64,000 nucleotides of DNA from NCBI GenBank assembly GCA_032871835.1, contig CM065300.1:113705088-113769087 (forward strand), read 5' to 3'. Positions 55,006-64,000 of the stretch are shown here, in pieces (the first letter of the stretch is position 1; every line of letters starts with the position of its first letter). The notes beneath the pieces were generated by a model that saw nothing but the letters and a program-made list of their open reading frames with translations, was not told where the DNA came from and made no database searches. This DNA comes from Dipteronia dyeriana. Lineage: Eukaryota > Streptophyta > Magnoliopsida > Sapindales > Sapindaceae. The position numbers and the translations under genes are program-made.

Positions 55006-56290
55006 TGTTTGGTTGGGTAAAAATGGTTTCTTGTAGATCTCTTTCACTAAGAGTCAATTTCTCTTAGTTAAGGATATGAATTTCAGAGCTCTAGGTCAAA
55101 AAGAAAAATAAGATACACAACACTAGGTGGAAAGACAAATATGTCCCAAAAACAGCGCAATGCACTAGTGGGTGACCCACACACTCACATGCGCACACCA
55201 GGGCACCCAACACCTCTGCCACATCTATGGCGTATGCTGCTGTGTAAACCGGGGCACCACCCACACTCCAGGTCATCTAACACCTCTGCCAACTTTTACG
55301 GCACATGCCGTTATACATACCTTGCAAGACCAATGTAGTGCGCGAGTCCACTACATGTGTGGACTCGCACACTGACTTCTCACCTCAAGTAAAAAGGACC
55401 AGCGCAGTGCACTGGTAGGGTCCCGTACACTGACCTATACACTTCAGGCAAAATGAATGCAATAAGAGGTAACATGCAAGGACTTTTACCCTAAGGCAAG
55501 CCAAACAAGATGCAATAGAAATAAGCATGCAAGAAGAAAGTTATAACATAAAAGAAACACACACGGAAAAAGAGAATGAGATACGTGAGTGCACAACTAA
55601 ATCTTTTCAAAGAAGGTTATGCAAGTGTTATATCTTTGGAGTGCTCTAGTGCAAGAAGACTTCAGAGTGCCTTTGAACCTTGTTCATGTGCAATGAAGAC
55701 CTATTCTACCCCTACACAATAAACCCCAATGTGGTTTATCAATGAAACAAGCCAATAAAAAATCGAGGAAATAACATGTATAAAAATTTTGGCTACTTCA
55801 TGACAGAACCAACACTCACAAATCATCCTCACAAATAAACAAAGGCAAGAGGTCAACAAAAGTTATTCTATATTACATAGAGATACCTAGATAATATATT
55901 TTCAATTCAACAAAAGTTGTTCTATATTACATAGAGATACCTAGATAATAGATCTTCAATTCTACAAGCTCTTGTAGAATAATCATCCCTATAAAACAAT
56001 GAAACAACAATTTCCTAGACAAGTGTATGCGAGGTGATCAAGAGAAAATAAAAGATAAAAGCAATTTGCATAAAAGAAAACAAGTAACATGCAACAAGCA
56101 ATACAAATGCAAATGATCCCTATAAATACGTTACTCCCTATCACCAAGTCAATCTCCCCTAATATAGAAAACAAGCAACATGAAACAAGCAATACAAATG
56201 CAAATGCTCCCCTTTAATAGGTTACTCCCCCTCAATAAGTTAATCTCCCCTAATGTCCCCTAATATGCAACTCCCATAAACTTCACACCA
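55006..56290 (-). repeat. SIRE-like LTR G, right part, with hairpins and tandem duplications
   Basis: Continues the segment at 45598-46400. 55141-55440 is GC-rich with hairpins, for example GCGAGTCCAC (55342-55351) and GTGGACTCGC (55359-55368). 55853-55960 is a 54-bp duplication ('caaaagttgttctatattac' twice), and 56081-56262 is a 91-bp duplication ('caagcaatacaaatgcaaat' twice). Near 56290-56310 the minus strand reads AAAAGGGGGAGTGGTG, like the purine-rich tract upstream of SIRE 3' LTRs, so the LTR edge is probably a little to the left of that, but it is not resolved. Small frames at 55141-55375 are GC-repeat artefacts. Confidence 0.5.
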
Positions 56291-57099
56291 CTCCCCCTTT
56301 TCGTCAGGAGATAGGCAAAGAATTATTCCCCAATTGGGTCATTTTAGCAAATAGTGTTATTGTAATAAAAGAGAATAAAAATTCAACAACTATATGCAAC
56401 GTAATTAAGTGAAAGAGAAGTAAGGAAGTTTAATTTAAAGAAAATGTGAGAAAATATTGCTTTGAATGGAAGACATGCAATATCAATGTTCAAGCCATGG
56501 TATTTGGCAAAGCAAATATCAAAAGATTTTTCGAAAGAAGTCAAACCAATTTGTACCCTTTTGTCATAAGAGAACAAGATATAGCTTTGAAAACTTTAAA
56601 AGCACATAAGAAACATTATCAATTCTTAATGGCCAATCAAGACATGGATATAAACTCCTTATTGGTTGAATGGATATGAAATCCTTATTGATTGTTGTCT
56701 TGTTCAGCCTTTAAGAAGAGAGACAAGGTTAACTTGAATGAGACATCCTTATTTATTGAATGGATACAAGGTCCTTATTAAGTTTAGCCTTATCAATTGC
56801 ATTCACACACATTTGCACACAAATTGACTCATGCATAATATTTAAACATGTCAAAATCAAGTTTACATGTCATGAAGACAAAAAATAGGTCATTCACATG
56901 TACGCGTATTTGAACATAAAAGTGTCATGGATTACAAACACGGCAAAGTCACACTTACTGAATAAAAAGCCATATTATTATATATGTGTAACCAGTATTC
57001 TCACATAATTAATTAAAGAGCATGAAGTTGATAAATTTTATACATATTTCAACAATGGAAGGTTGCTCTCTTTGTTTAAGCTCCGCATATGGGATCAAT
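56291..57099 (-). other. No recognisable gene; internal remnant of the SIRE-like element
   Basis: AT-rich, with short unrelated frames only. The polymerase part expected between gag and the 3' LTR is missing, so the element appears to have lost most of pol. One stretch repeats 'aaactccttattggttgaatggatatgaaatccttattg' in two partial copies (56650-56780). Confidence 0.4.
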
Positions 57100-58031
57100 C
57101 ACTAAAGCACATCAAGGCATATGATAAATCCCAATAGACCTACTGTGTCCATTAGACCTAGTTATATCTATGAGTGACATGTTAGCATAATAGCATGTGG
57201 GTTTTTCTTTTCTAATCCACTTAGGTGACACATTGTCATTCCTAATGATCATGGTCATCATATTTCTTATAGGATCATTGACTTTAGATTTCCAAGGCAC
57301 GTGCATGTTGGCTATAGCCCTATTTCTTTCTATTATGCTTTTAGTTCTACACATGCCAATATACTTGAAGAGATTTGGTCTAATATGACCATCAACACCA
57401 TAAAAATTGACATGCAGGAATGAAGTAAGCGGTCATACTATTCCTTTGTGAGTACAAAGGGGTTTTTCCATGTCTTTGATCTTGTTTTTGGTGTAGGATT
57501 AGTTCTCACATCATCTGTTATTGAATTGGATTAGATTGCTTCCTTTGTTGAATTTGCATGGATTACTTCTTTGTTTGGTGGTATTTGGGTTGAGGAAAAA
57601 TTGCTTAATGGGCTCTCATTGGTTGAGTTTGAGCTTGAGTTAGTACCTTTGGTGTTGTCTTCACTTGGGCACTTTTTAAGCACTCTCCTAGTTTAATATT
57701 CTTCCTAGGATGTTGCGGGGGAGAAGACTCTTTGATGTCTAAGATCTTGACAAACATGGTCTTGCTTGAGAATGAGGTCTTCTTGTCATCTTCATAACCA
57801 AGACCATTCTTATCACTTGGCCTCTTGCTGACTCCCAACACGTGGTCAAGTTTCTTCGTGCTTGAATTCAACTTTGTAAGAGTATATTTTTCCTCCATAA
57901 AAATTCTTCTCCATCATCACTTCATTCACTTTGACAAGTGTCATTTCCTCATCTAAATGAATCACTTTAGTTCTTAATTAGAGATCTTTATCTGTCAACT
58001 TTAGAACCTTATCCTTTTTCTTGTTCAATCA
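57100..58031 (-). pseudogene. SIRE-like gag remnant (a)
   Basis: The minus strand opens with a Lys-rich coiled-coil stretch (Leu-Asn-Lys-Lys-Lys-Asp-Lys-Val-Leu at about 58000-58030, decaying to 57900). Then 57605-57898 gives Ser-Ser-Thr-Lys-Lys-Leu-Asp-His-Val-Leu-Gly and Asn-Gly-Leu-Gly-Tyr-Glu, the stretch typical of SIRE/Maximus gag. Near 57385-57430 a degenerate second knuckle (Gly-His-Ile-Arg-Pro-Asn) is followed by Met-Cys-Arg-Thr-Lys-Ser and Ser-Pro-Lys-Trp-Ile-Arg-Lys (57112-57354). Frame changes and stops show decay. Protease and later domains are absent. Confidence 0.72.
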
Positions 58032-59516
58032 TGTTTGAAGTTGATCGAGTCAAAAATACCATACATTTTGGCCCTCGAATCCAATTCCATTTATCTTGTT
58101 TTTGTGCACTTTTGGTTATCTTATGGCTTGATTTATATGTTTGCAGGCAATTAGATATAAATTAGGAGAAGGATTGTAAATGCACGAAATTACATAAAAA
58201 AGGGACCAAAAACTAATGAACGGAAAAGCTTTGTGCATGGGTCTTGTGCAGGTCCATACCTGCTCAACTACCCTGTATATATGAAGAAGAAAATTGAAGG
58301 AAAGATAATGCATGGGTAGGACAAGCGCTATGGCTGTGCATTTTCCCCATGTACTGAAGGTGAATAATTTGGCATTTGGTCATTGCACAGGTAACACCAG
58401 CGTTATTTCATGCATGTGCCCACACACCAAAGATGAAGAGTTTGGTTCCAGGGGATTGTGTGGGTAAATTTGTGGGTCTATACCCGTATTACACCCACGC
58501 ATTTCGGGTAATCTATCTGTCCACATCAGTCTGCCATTTTTGGAATAAAATTTAAAGATTCGTTAGTGATATCACAAAGACATACACAGACACACATTTT
58601 CTCTCTCTAGATCCAGAAATTACATTTCTCCTAAAACCATCCAAACCCAACATTCATTTCCATAAATTACTACTCAGTAAGGACATTTAAAAGGAGATTG
58701 AAGCTCGAAGAAGAAGAAGGTCACACATGGGTCTTTTCTATTCCTCTCTTACTTATTATTTTCTTATGTTTGTCAAGAGCAGCTACTCACCCTACTAAGG
58801 GGTTGATATGATTCATTTGTGAATAGAGGCTTTGAAATGAACTCTTTATTTTACATCAATCTATCAATTTTGTTTCATTCAATGGTTTGATTTGATTTCA
58901 AAGACGATTTGATTAAGATTGTACATTCCTCTCTTTGTAAAATTATTTAAGAAACTATTTGAGTGATGATAGGGTATACATCTACTTAATCTCTTATAGC
59001 TTAATTAAATGAAAGGGTTAAGCAAGAGTATATCCTTAAGTGAAACCTCGGTTTAATAATCTTAATTCTTATCTAATCTTAGTGGGTAATCAATTCTATA
59101 CATCTAGGTTGATTGCTTGTGAAAGATTAAGCATCAATTCTATATATCTAGATTGATGATTTTATATAAACATTTACCCCTAATTCGATAGATGTACATT
59201 CATGAGCAATCTATTGTGGGTGGCCAATTCTATATATCTTGATTGGAAAGCCATGAGAGATATACAACTAACTCTATACATCTAGGTTGGTTACATTAGT
59301 TAATGTTCATTAATGGTTAAGTTAATCCTAGCCTACCATTTACCTATTGAACCCATCAACTCCCTAGTCCACATATCATATATTCACACACCTATCATTT
59401 CTTAGTTGCATATTAGTTTATTTAAATTTAGTTTGCATTTAGTTTATCTTAAATCATCAATCATATCATTTTACTCTTGTTGCATTTTAGTGTTATTGTT
59501 TGGTTTATTTTATACA
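58032..59516 (+). repeat. Athila-type LTR in plus orientation (about 1485 bp)
   Basis: TGTTTGAAGTTGATCGAGTC ... TTTATTTTATACA, TG/CA-ended. It contains text typical of Athila-like LTRs ('ttgtttttgtgcacttttggt', 'atatgtttgcaggcaatta') and GC-rich words around 58210-58500. The segment 58955-59040 ('gaaactatttgagtgat', 'atacatctacttaatct', 'gttaagcaagagta') matches the complement of 62690-62795, so it is related to the LTR of element H but in opposite orientation. No PBS follows it, hence a solo LTR or remnant. The flanks AATCA and AAAGA do not match. Edges are tentative. Confidence 0.6.
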
Positions 59517-59539
59517 AAAGATTCTCAATGCAATGCATG

Positions 59540-60380
59540 AGAGGTAGGATTTGAGTCAACCAAAGGTGGTTTGACTTTATGGGGAAGTCTATTTCTCTTG
59601 ATCACCCAAATGGATGTCAAGGTCTCATCAATAATCCCTTTCCCCTTAATCCTAACCTTGTCCACTATGTCTTTCCTGACCTAAATGTGCTTGACTTTAA
59701 ATGGGTTCTTCTTGGACCTATATTGATGTTTCTTAAATTCTTGAAATTTAAAACAATAGGCCTAGATGTGCCCTTTTCTAGAACAAAAATAGCAAGTAAA
59801 AAGATGATTAGAAGAACTCCCTTGTTGGATGTAGTCATGAGGCCAATGGTGTTGCCACCTTTAAAGAACCTTCACTTCTTTTTCCACGTTGTCAAGTTAG
59901 ACCAAGTAGTCACACATCTTGATCTTTGCTATCTTCAATGGTTCTTCTCTCTTGCTTAATTGCTCATTCACCACTTTCAAAGAATTTTCCTTTCTTTTCA
60001 TCTCTATCATCATCTTCCTAACTTTTCTTGCATGCTAATATTGTAATTCCTATGAAAGCTTTGCAAGTTCCCTTAGATCTTTTGTCTTCACCTATTTTTC
60101 CATCTCAAGGTTTTCTATTTGCTCTCCCAACTCCCTGTTGAGAGTGGAAAATTACTAAATTTTCTTAGAATTCCATTTTCCGCTTGGAGAAGTTTTACTT
60201 CAAGTTGTAACCTCTTATTTTCTTCCTGGAATTCGTATTCTCTAGCTACTTCCTTCAACATCTTATCATTAAAAACTGCGTCTACTCTATCTTCTGCCTT
60301 TTTATCTTCAAGGCCATTTTAGTGCCCTTTCTATATCTTGGAAGCTAACTCAAATGCTTTCACTAAGTCCCCAACATTGT
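59540..60380 (-). pseudogene. SIRE-like gag remnant (b)
   Basis: On the minus strand, from right to left: a coiled-coil stretch (Glu-Glu-Asn-Lys-Arg-Leu-Gln-Leu-Glu-Val-Lys-Leu-Leu-Gln-Ala-Glu-Asn at about 60160-60215), more charged helix with stops, then a zinc knuckle Cys-Tyr-Phe-Cys-Ser-Arg-Lys-Gly-His-Ile-(stop)-Ala-Tyr-Cys at 59752-59794 with the C-x2-C-x4-H-x4-C spacing kept, and a downstream Ile-x-Val-Arg-Lys stretch as in gag proteins with an Ile-Trp-Val-Pro-Lys motif. It differs from remnant (a), so it is probably a second related element rather than the same gene. A plus-strand open stretch (59579-59959) is its shadow. The right edge with element H is approximate. Confidence 0.6.
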
Positions 60381-60389
60381 TCTTCTTCT

Positions 60390-60960
60390 TTCGCTCTTGG
60401 ACACTTCCATCACCAGACAACCTTTGTTCTATTTCCTCTTATTAGGTCCCTTCACAACAAATTTAATCTTTTTACCTATACAGCTAAGAGATAACTATCT
60501 AGAGACAACATCTACCATCATTCCAGCTATGGCCATAAATGGCTTACCTAATAGCAACTTCCAATCCTGATCTTTGGCTCCATCATCCTTTACCTCCAAA
60601 ATCACAAAGTCAACTGGTACTTTCAAACTATGTATGTCTAACTGTTTATTTTCAACAATGCCAACTAGGGTTTGCTTAGAGTTGTTAGCCATTTTTAAAG
60701 TGACGGTGGTAGATTTTATCAACCCAATTTTCAATTCTCAGTACACTTGTAGGGGCATCATATCGATGCTAGCACCCGTATTAAGTACCGTCTCTATCAA
60801 TCTAGAACTTCCCAGGCTAACAGGGATGACGATGCTCCTGAGGTTTTCTAGCTTTACAGGGATGGTCTCCTACATTACCTCCTCATCATTCCCCAAGGTC
60901 TTCACCAACTCTCCAAGCTCTCCACTTCTCACATTATCCAATACAATACTCTCATTTTCT
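60390..60960 (-). pseudogene. Athila-like element H: protease
   Basis: The minus strand reads Leu-Asn-Thr-Gly-Ala-Ser-Ile-Asp-Met-Met-Pro-Leu at about 60735-60775, where the protease active site should be Asp-Thr-Gly-Ala-Ser; the catalytic Asp is Asn. 60495-60734 continues with Thr-Leu-Lys-Met-Ala-Asn-Asn-Ser, Pro-Val-Asp-Phe-Val-Ile-Leu and Leu-Leu-Gly-Lys-Pro-Phe-Met-Ala, the C-terminal half of the fold. A stop separates the halves near 60734. No RT follows; instead remnant (b) appears, so H is truncated there. Confidence 0.8.
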
Positions 60961-61719
60961 CAACCTCTAGAACTTAGCATGCTCGCTTCCACTCATAGAA
61001 TTTCCATTCTCTTGCTTTAATAGGGACTCCGCGATCTAAGCTAGTTGAGACTCCATTCTTTTTATAGAAGCATCTAAACCTTGGTTCCTTTGGTCATTGG
61101 TCTCAATGTAATTTTGTAACCTCTATTGTGCTTCATTCTAAGAATTCTTCAATTCTTGACTGGACTTTTGATGGTTTAGTACCAGTTCCTTCATCATTTC
61201 CTCAATTGACCTAGTCTTGTTCTGATATTGCCATGGTTGGTTATTAAAATTTGTATAAGGTTGATTATGTGTGTTTTGGCATTAGTTGCTTGGACCATTC
61301 TGGTTTTTATACCTATTAAATCCTTGGTTTTGAAACCCTTGTTTCTGATTGGGATTGTTATTGTTCCGTGAAAATTTTGTATGTGTTTGAGTAGGGATCA
61401 TTCCTTTTTCATTGAAACCTCCCAACACTTGTGCCTCCTTTTGCTCATATTGTCATTCTCCCATCATAGGAACACACACAACCTGGTTTACTTGGGCACC
61501 TAACTTGTACATATTTTGCATCATGTCCCTCATGGATTGCATCCCTACTTAATTCTTGACATTTCGATTGCCACACATGCGCCACCATCAATTTCTATTT
61601 TGCCACCTCTTCTGATGCTTGAGGGGCTTTGCTGAGAATTTTGGACCAACTTCTCCGTGATCTCATAAGCCTATTGGGCCCTTTTGTCAGCAATTGTGCC
61701 ACTACAAGCATTGTCTACC
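60961..61719 (-). pseudogene. Athila-like element H: gag-protease linker
   Basis: Low-similarity stretch with Asn/Gln-rich minus-strand residues near 61230-61380 (for example Asn-Asn-Asn-Pro-Asn-Gln-Lys-Gln-Gly-Phe-Gln-Asn), as is usual between Athila gag and protease. No intact frame. Confidence 0.6.
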
Positions 61720-62330
61720 ATCATTTAGGTGATAGTAGAAAGTCCCTGAATTCATCTAGATCGATGTGGGTTGGCACTTGTGCTAGCAAATGGTGAAACC
61801 TCTCCCAAGCTTCGTGGAATGATTCTTCGTCCTCCTTACAGAAAGTGGCAATCTTTATTTTTAATTCTCTGGCTTTCACAGTTGGGAAAAATTTATTGTT
61901 GAAAGCCTTGCATACATGAGGCCATGTGGTGAGAGTTCCATGCCTTAGTGCTATATACCATAGCATTTAATGGTCCCTTTAAGCAGTACTAAAAGCATCT
62001 CATCTGCAACTAACCCCTAGTCAAAACTGTGTTACGGACCACAATTGGAAAAGTTTCTAAAACTGCACTGTATTGCTTGATGAACTAATAGACGGTCTTC
62101 CAAAGGCAACCCATGGAATGATGGTAATAGGTTTACGTGCATGCCTTTCCATTCATACTTTCTTGTTATCTCAACTAGAACAATGACGGTAGGGTGCTCA
62201 TCTCCTATTGAGGGTAAGCTATACTCCTCGATGATTATCTCTAAGTCATTTCCTTTTGTTTCCTCTTCCTCCACTGGCATGTTAGGCAAATTTTCGTCAG
62301 CAATCCCTTCTTCCTCTCAAACTGTCTGAT
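61720..62330 (-). pseudogene. Athila-like element H: gag
   Basis: 62032-62289 (minus) has Asn-Leu-Leu-Pro-Ser-Phe-His-Gly-Leu-Pro-Leu-Glu-Asp; 61721-61966 has Phe-Asn-Asn-Lys-Phe-Phe-Pro and Phe-His-Glu-Ala-Trp-Glu-Arg-Phe-His-His-Leu-Leu, the conserved gag core also seen (Cys-Trp-Glu-Arg-Phe-Lys) in element D. Two frames and a stop near 61968 show decay. It is only distantly similar to D, so it is a separate Athila-like lineage. Confidence 0.82.
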
Positions 62331-62516
62331 TATCCTATCAATGCGATTTATGTTGCCCTGAGCTAGCAAAGTTGATCTTCTAAGCGGATGTCTCTTATGC
62401 ATAAACCTAAGCACCTGAGACTACAGAAACCAAAGGTAAAGAAAAAAAAAAAATTACAACAAACAAAAGCTAAACCTAACTAAAGCACAATCTAGTTATA
62501 TCAATGTACGTAAATC
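62331..62516 (-). other. Leader of element H
   Basis: A-rich non-coding stretch (poly-A run at about 62441-62452) between PBS and gag; no feature recognised. Confidence 0.5.
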
Positions 62517-62535
62517 CCCGACAATGGCACCATTT
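62517..62535 (-). other. Primer-binding site of element H
   Basis: The minus strand reads TGGTGCCATTGTCGGGGA. This is the Athila-type site TGGCGCCGTTGCCGGGGA with three transitions, as expected for decay at CpG/CpNpG positions. Confidence 0.85.
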
Positions 62536-62812
62536 TGATGGATGCATGTCTTTTTCATCAGAAAACACTCATCAAACAAAATGTATAAACCTCAGTTATC
62601 CACCTACAATGTATGAAACAAGTATATGTGGCAAGCTAGGGTGTCGTCCACAGAGATCGACACAAGCTATGATTAAACTGAAACTCGAGTGGATGTACTC
62701 TTACTAGAGGATGTACTCTTGCTTAACACTTTCAATCAATTGGTATATGAGATTAAGTAGATGTATACCCAATCACTATTCAAATAGTTTCTGAAATTTC
62801 CCTTTATCTTTA
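62536..62812 (-). repeat. 5' LTR of element H, partial
   Basis: Adjoins the PBS on its right. It contains 'tgtcgtccacagagatcgaca' and the stretch 62690-62795 that matches, inverted, 58955-59040. It breaks off at about 62812 where another LTR-like sequence starts. A 21-bp word, 'ggatgtactcttactagag', is partly duplicated at 62690-62722. Confidence 0.7.
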
Positions 62813-62815
62813 TAG

Positions 62816-64000
62816 TGTGAATATACCTAGAGGGGAGTGAATAAGTATATGCTCCAATTTTTGTCTTCTTTTAAAACAATGCAATTTTAACAATGCTTAA
62901 TGAAAATTGCAAACAGTGACACAATATTTACGTGGTAAACCTCCAAAGAGGAAACATCCACGGGTTGATACCACAACCACCGGTAAAAGCAAATCCACTA
63001 TTTCAAATAAGAGTTACACACTCTAGCAATCAACCCTTGCTCCCCAAGCTATCACTCTCACTTTATCCTTGAACCTAGTGATCTACTAAGCCAACTTCAT
63101 AGCCAAGAATCCCTGTCTCTAGAAAGATTCCTTGCTCACCTATCTGGATCCTTCTGACCCTAGGCAAGACTTCTTGCTCAACTATCTGAGTCCTCCCGAC
63201 TCTAGTCAATACTTCCTTGCTCAATAATCCGAGGTCTCACACCTCTTGTCGAGACTTTCACTTGCTTAGCTATCCAAGTCCTCCCGACTCTAGCTAAGAC
63301 TTCCAATTGCTCAAATCAAAGAATCACTCTAAGATATGAGACTTTCTACCTCTTCACAAGGCATCTAAGTGATCATGAATGCAAAATGCAAACAAGCACT
63401 CAACATAGAAAATGATGATCAACAAATTCTATGGACATGCAACTAGATAGCTAGATTATGCTTTCAAAGAACAATCACAAATGTATCTAGGCAACTTAAG
63501 CATGTTATCAACTAAGAACATAGATAGGAGGATATAGACACCAATTGAAACACAACCTAGTTCTTAGAAAATGAAATTAGATCTAGAAATAGTCAATCAA
63601 GCATAAGAACAAAAGATTTCTAGAAACAATTTCATGTTTATCAAGTTTAGCACAAATCAATCAACTTATCACAAATCTAACTAAACTTGAAAATCAATTC
63701 AAAAAACCACAAAATGATATCAAAATCATCTTATTCATGCTTCTTAATCAAATAGCATCAATCAATAAGATCTAAGAAGAAAACTAAGAAGAAGATAATT
63801 TTAGCAACAAGGATGAAAATCACGATCTGAAGATCTGGTCACAAATAAAAATCTAGACATCCTTTGGTTTTTAAAAAGCTTGGGGTTTGTAGAAATCATC
63901 AAGACACTCGAAATCGGTTTTTGAATCAAGTGATTCGGAGTTGAAATGAAGAAGTTAACACAAAAACAAAAATCAAAATGTTGAGAGAAAAATTATGCAC
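62816..64000 (-). repeat. SIRE-type LTR-like segment at the window end
   Basis: Starts TGTGAATATACCTAGAGGGG, as the LTR at 45598 does, then 'ttacgtggtaaacctcc' and serine/proline-codon-like repeats of 'ctatccgagtcctcccgactctagctaagactt' between 63130 and 63320 (about four diverged copies near 50-60 bp). It runs off the window. No primer-binding site is visible at its left edge, where element H adjoins. No gene. Confidence 0.45.
63110..63320. repeat. Degenerate ~55-60-bp tandem repeat in terminal LTR-like segment
   Basis: The words 'cttgctca..tatctgag' / 'tatccaagtcc' + 'tcccgactctag' + 'caagacttc' recur near 63120-63180, 63180-63235 and 63250-63305, giving about three to four diverged units. 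Confidence 0.65.

Noticed and set aside
55141..55375. Overlapping plus-strand open stretches rich in His-Thr-Pro
   Set aside because: Same GC-repeat composition effect as at 9364; the frames differ between related segments.
59579..59959. A 126-residue plus-strand open stretch
   Set aside because: It is the reverse shadow of the SIRE-like gag remnant, whose zinc knuckle lies on the minus strand at 59752-59794.
60574..61020. A 148-residue plus-strand open stretch
   Set aside because: It lies opposite the Athila-like protease of element H, which has clear family motifs on the minus strand.

Overview
The window is plant nuclear DNA made almost wholly of transposable elements stacked inside one another. 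I find no host gene, rRNA, tRNA or CRISPR array. The evidence for a plant is Ty1/copia elements with initiator-tRNA-Met type primer-binding sites, Athila-like Ty3/gypsy elements with the TGGCGCC-type site, SIRE-like gag fragments, and hAT and PIF/Harbinger-like non-autonomous DNA elements. No species can be named. The AT-rich, nested, stop-riddled content fits old heterochromatin, for example near a centromere; that placement is inference.

Layout, left to right. 1-6202 is an unclassified, more GC-rich repeat block: two diverged copies of a decayed acidic coding-like module, a degenerate ~150-bp tandem array (about 2640-3900) and a 40-bp minisatellite (5294-5465). 6203-11314 is a truncated copia element of 'family A' (RT/RNase H tail plus a long LTR); its LTR carries an 868-bp hAT-type element and a GC-hairpin fragment. 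11315-42012 is copia 'family B', with a truncated 5' LTR, its PBS at 23320, gag-pol at 36800-40170 and its 3' LTR at 40187-42012. The B 5' LTR is split by a family A LTR (11748-22668), which is itself split by a complete minus-strand family A element (12218-21391) flanked by the 5-bp duplication ATATT. The interior of B is split by a small copia LTR 'C' (23907-24337) and by a whole Athila-like element 'D' on the minus strand (about 24360-36273). D holds a 1.1-kb PIF/Harbinger-like element with TAA duplications (33480-34590).

42013-45220 is a second Athila-like fragment 'E' (3' region, integrase, RNase H; minus strand). From 45598 comes a SIRE-like region 'G' on the minus strand: an LTR interrupted by a nearly full plus-strand family A element (46401-55005), then a gag remnant (57100-58031). 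A plus-strand Athila-type LTR (58032-59516), a second SIRE-like gag remnant (59540-60380), a minus-strand Athila-like gag/protease fragment 'H' with its PBS and a partial LTR (60390-62812), and another SIRE-type LTR-like end (62816-64000) complete the window.

Every polyprotein is broken by stops, frameshifts or deletions, so no element looks autonomous. The best-preserved reading frame (51612-52730, reverse transcriptase tail plus RNase H) has lost one catalytic aspartate. The value of the window is as a nested record of insertion order, LTR decay and repeat birth. I found no convincing new functional system. The least explained part is the first 6 kb.
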